Of a stretch of 7,937 bases of DNA, positions 6,144 through 7,937 are shown piece after piece. How positions within the stretch are numbered: the first letter of the stretch is position 1; every line of letters begins with the position of its first letter. A program made the position numbers and the translations under genes. The notes below the pieces were generated by a model that ran no database searches, was not told the origin of the DNA, and was given only the letters and a program-made list of their open reading frames with translations. Source of the stretch: an uncultured Oscillospiraceae bacterium (lineage in GTDB: Bacteria; Bacillota_A; Clostridia; Oscillospirales; Oscillospiraceae); the NCBI GenBank assembly GCA_944385265.1, contig CALWWO010000040.1, forward strand, positions 1 through 7,937, written 5' to 3'.

Positions 6144-7400
6144 TTAGTTTTTTTCAACTGCAAGTTCGTTGTGAGGTTTCATACGCCCGATAATATTCAA
6201 AAGTGTAAAAGCGATAATAGAAGCGCACATACATGTGATGAACGCCGCCTGATACCTACCCGTAACGTCGTAGATAAATCCAATGATGCTTATCATGAAG
6301 GCACTGAGCATATTCGTTATCATGGAAATAGTTGAGAATACCTTCGCGTAGTTTTCATTGCCGAATACGCGACGGACAACAAGCGGGAACCCAACGGCAA
6401 ATATCGAATATACAGCGCCGAAGAACACGCATACAACAAGTACGACAGGAAAGTGGGTAAACGGTACAAAGGCGAAAAGCGCCAACGCTGTTATAACGGA
6501 GCAGAACATGATGGAACATGCTTTTATAGGTCCGATTTTATCGCTTATGACGCCGATGAGAAGCTTTGAGGAGATGTTACCGATCATGATGGCCGACATC
6601 ATGGTAGCCCCCTGAGCGGTGGTGAAGCCAAGGGTAAGCGCATAACCTGAAATATGTGAGCTTATGGATGGACACATATTACTGCACAGTGCATAGACCG
6701 TGACGAGAAGGAAAGGAAGCGAAAATATGATAGCTTTCATGCTCGTATTAGAGTTTGCATTCTTTCCCTTGCTTGCGGCGGGTCTGACGGGAGCGGTTTC
6801 TCCCATCGGGAGAAGTCCCTTTTCCTCCGGGGTAAGACGTAAGACGAACAAGATACCGGGCAGTGCGAACAATACAATAAAGCATGCCATAGATATAAGT
6901 CCGACGCGCCAGCTGAATGCGGATATGATGCCGTTGAGGATGGGATTGAAGATGGCGCCGCCTATGCCAGAGAAGGAGTATGAGATTCCAAGGGCAAGTC
7001 CCTGCTTTGCGTGGAACCAGTTTCCTATGATGATAGTAAGCGGTATCGCGCTGAAGGAGGCAAATCCGATGCCCATAAACGGAGCGACAAGATAAAATGT
7101 CCACACATTTTGCGCCTGTGAGACTATCGCAAGTCCGACGGCGGCGCAGGAAACGCCGAGCGACAGTATTTTGCGAAGATTCTTTTTGTTGATAATGCGG
7201 ACGATAATGGGACCGGTAAGACCGCTGGTTATGTTCATTATCGTCGAGAACAGTGAAATATTGCCGCGTCCAACGCCAAGGGTATCGGCGATCGGAGTAT
7301 AAAATATGCCCATGCTGTTATACAGAAGACCGATAGAGGTAAAAGCAAGCATACAGCACGAGGCGACGATCAGCCAATGATATTGTGGTTTAGTTTTCAT
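6144..7400 (-). CDS. MFS transporter, oxalate/formate antiporter or monocarboxylate type
   Basis: A 418-residue integral membrane protein with the standard 12-helix MFS layout: six segments in about residues 8-188, a basic and hydrophilic central loop (189-222), and six more to the end. A degenerate motif A follows helix 2 (GPIIVRIINKKNLRKILSLG, 63-82). NWFHAKQGLALGIS (127-140) and TPEEKGLLPMG (190-200) are typical of the OFA/MCT branch, which moves small carboxylates such as oxalate, formate, lactate or pyruvate, with several members of unknown substrate. The start ATG is preceded by AAGGAGAG (7412-7419 on this strand), 11 bases away, a little long. It has its own likely promoter and is separated from spoVAC by a two-way terminator. 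The substrate is not predictable here. Confidence 0.93.
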   Translation of the reverse strand: MKTKPQYHWLIVASCCMLAFTSIGLLYNSMGIFYTPIADTLGVGRGNISLFSTIMNITSGLTGPIIVRIINKKNLRKILSLGVSCAAVGLAIVSQAQNVWTFYLVAPFMGIGFASFSAIPLTIIIGNWFHAKQGLALGISYSFSGIGGAIFNPILNGIISAFSWRVGLISMACFIVLFALPGILFVLRLTPEEKGLLPMGETAPVRPAASKGKNANSNTSMKAIIFSLPFLLVTVYALCSNMCPSISSHISGYALTLGFTTAQGATMMSAIMIGNISSKLLIGVISDKIGPIKACSIMFCSVITALALFAFVPFTHFPVVLVVCVFFGAVYSIFAVGFPLVVRRVFGNENYAKVFSTISMITNMLSAFMISIIGFIYDVTGRYQAAFITCMCASIIAFTLLNIIGRMKPHNELAVEKN

Positions 7401-7448
7401 ACAGCTTATAACTCTCCTTAGATGTGCAGATATCTATCATGTAAAATT

Positions 7449-7470
7449 TTTGCCTGTTTCCAAAGGCAAA
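7449..7470. repeat. Inverted repeat at the start of the MFS transcript, possible operator
   Basis: TTTGCCT (7449-7455) and AGGCAAA (7464-7470) form a perfect seven-base inverted repeat with an eight-base centre. It lies just downstream of the proposed -10 box of the MFS promoter, starting at about +4 of the transcript, so it could be a repressor site or a 5'-end hairpin of the leader. It is not followed by a T-run on the - strand, so it is not a terminator for that transcript. Confidence 0.5.
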
Positions 7471-7480
7471 TCACTTTTAT

Positions 7481-7510
7481 ATAATACATCAAAGTTGTAA
7501 TGGTTGTCCA
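7481..7510 (-). promoter_or_regulatory. Probable housekeeping promoter of the MFS gene
   Basis: On the - strand TGGACA (7505-7510) is followed after 18 bases by TATTAT (7481-7486); both match the vegetative consensus at 5/6. Transcription would begin near 7474 and give a leader of about 75 bases before ATG 7400. The region upstream of the -35 (7514-7547) is a series of A/T tracts that could act as UP element or bend. Confidence 0.6.
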
Positions 7511-7513
7511 CAT

Positions 7514-7547
7514 AAAAAAGAGAAAAACAGTGAAAAAACAGTAAAAA
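7514..7547. repeat. Four phased A-tracts upstream of the MFS promoter
   Basis: Read on the + strand, runs of A occur at 7514-7519, 7523-7527, 7533-7538 and 7543-7547. Their centres are 8.5, 10.5 and 9.5 bases apart, close to one helical turn, which is the arrangement known to curve DNA. The block ends three bases from the -35 box of the MFS promoter. On the - strand it is a T-rich tract after the greA stop, but with no clear hairpin before it. The motif AAACAGT also appears twice in it. Confidence 0.6.
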
Positions 7548-7560
7548 TGCCGCTGCGCTC

Positions 7561-7937
7561 TCAGTACGACAAAATCGGGGCGGAGCCGTCGTCCTCGCAC
7601 TTTTCGATGGATTTTATTACCACGGTGTAGCTGTAACTGTCGCTCGCATTTACAGTCATGGTATCGCCGACTTTCCTGCCCAATACAGCGGAGCCGAGCG
7701 GAGACTCTTTGCTGATGAGACCGTTCAACGGATCGCACCGGATCGTAGTCACGACCTGTATTATCTCGGTCGTATCATCCTCCGGCATGAAGATCTCCAC
7801 CTTGTCGTATAGCCCCACTTGCCCGTCGGCGGCGGTATCCTCAATGATATGAGCCGATTTTATCATAGCCTCCAGATAGCGTATACGGCTGTCGTTGCGG
7901 TTTTTGGCGCGCTTTGCCTCCTTGTATTCAAAGTTCT
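7561..7937 (-). CDS. greA: GreA-family transcript cleavage factor, C-terminal part
   Basis: Gre factors enter the secondary channel of backtracked RNA polymerase and stimulate cleavage of the RNA 3' end. 124 residues are visible; about 43 N-terminal residues, including the acidic coiled-coil tip, lie beyond the window, so activity cannot be judged. The frame enters at NFEYKEAKRAKNRNDSRIRY, the end of the N-terminal coiled coil, then passes into the FKBP-like C-terminal domain with the signature DPLNGLISKESPLGSAVLGR and KVGD. A short tail, CEDDGSAPILSY, extends past the usual family end. An ATG at 7866 is internal, not the start. It could be the main GreA or a GreA/GreB-like paralogue common in Clostridia. 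Downstream lies the MFS gene on the same strand, 160 bases away, with its own probable promoter. Confidence 0.88.
   Translation of the reverse strand, partial: NFEYKEAKRAKNRNDSRIRYLEAMIKSAHIIEDTAADGQVGLYDKVEIFMPEDDTTEIIQVVTTIRCDPLNGLISKESPLGSAVLGRKVGDTMTVNASDSYSYTVVIKSIEKCEDDGSAPILSY

Noticed and set aside
7513..7563. Intrinsic terminator of greA in the T-rich tract of the - strand
   Set aside because: No G/C-rich inverted repeat precedes the T-runs; only fragments such as CCGC/GCGG could pair. The tract is better described as phased A-tracts.
7561..7866. A separate 101-residue protein starting at ATG 7866
   Set aside because: The same frame stays open upstream to the window edge and encodes the end of the GreA coiled coil, so this ATG is internal.

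Overview
The window looks like part of a chromosome from a spore-forming, Clostridia-type member of the Bacillota (Firmicutes). Three things suggest this. The ribosomal block has the order infA-rpmJ-rpsM-rpsK-rpsD-rpoA-rplQ, with rpsD inside the alpha operon as is usual in Clostridia (in Bacillus rpsD lies elsewhere). A sporulation gene, spoVAC, is present. Shine-Dalgarno sites are strong (AGGAGG type), and two of the genes start with TTG. Genus cannot be read from the sequence.

Region 1 (1-3195, + strand) is the distal end of the spc/alpha ribosomal operon: the C-terminal end of IF-1, then L36, S13, S11, S4, RNA polymerase alpha and L17, closed by a hairpin-plus-T7 terminator. These genes are ordinary and intact. 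L36 and S4 keep their zinc ligands and alpha keeps its DNA-contacting residues.

Region 2 (3196-6125, + strand) is the less routine part. A 513-residue membrane protein with two DUF1538 repeats in one chain overlaps by ATGA a 234-residue protein that reads as two PII-like domains in tandem. This is probably a transporter and its cytosolic regulator, translationally coupled. After a 74-base gap follows a lone spoVAC gene (spore-membrane channel component), without spoVAD or spoVAEB next to it. A bidirectional terminator separates it from the next, convergent gene.

Region 3 (6126-7937, - strand) holds an MFS transporter of the oxalate/formate-antiporter or monocarboxylate-transporter type, with its own likely promoter, and upstream of it the C-terminal part of a GreA-family transcript cleavage factor that runs off the window.

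The most unusual signal is a pair of related hairpins, one after rplQ (3154-3188) and one in front of spoVAC (5611-5645). They match at 26 of 35 positions, share most of their loop sequence, and every difference in the 8-bp stem keeps the pairing, including two full compensatory changes. In the second copy the 3' arm is also the ribosome binding site of spoVAC. Next in interest are the DUF1538/tandem-PII pair, the orphan spoVAC, and four helically phased A-tracts directly upstream of the MFS promoter.
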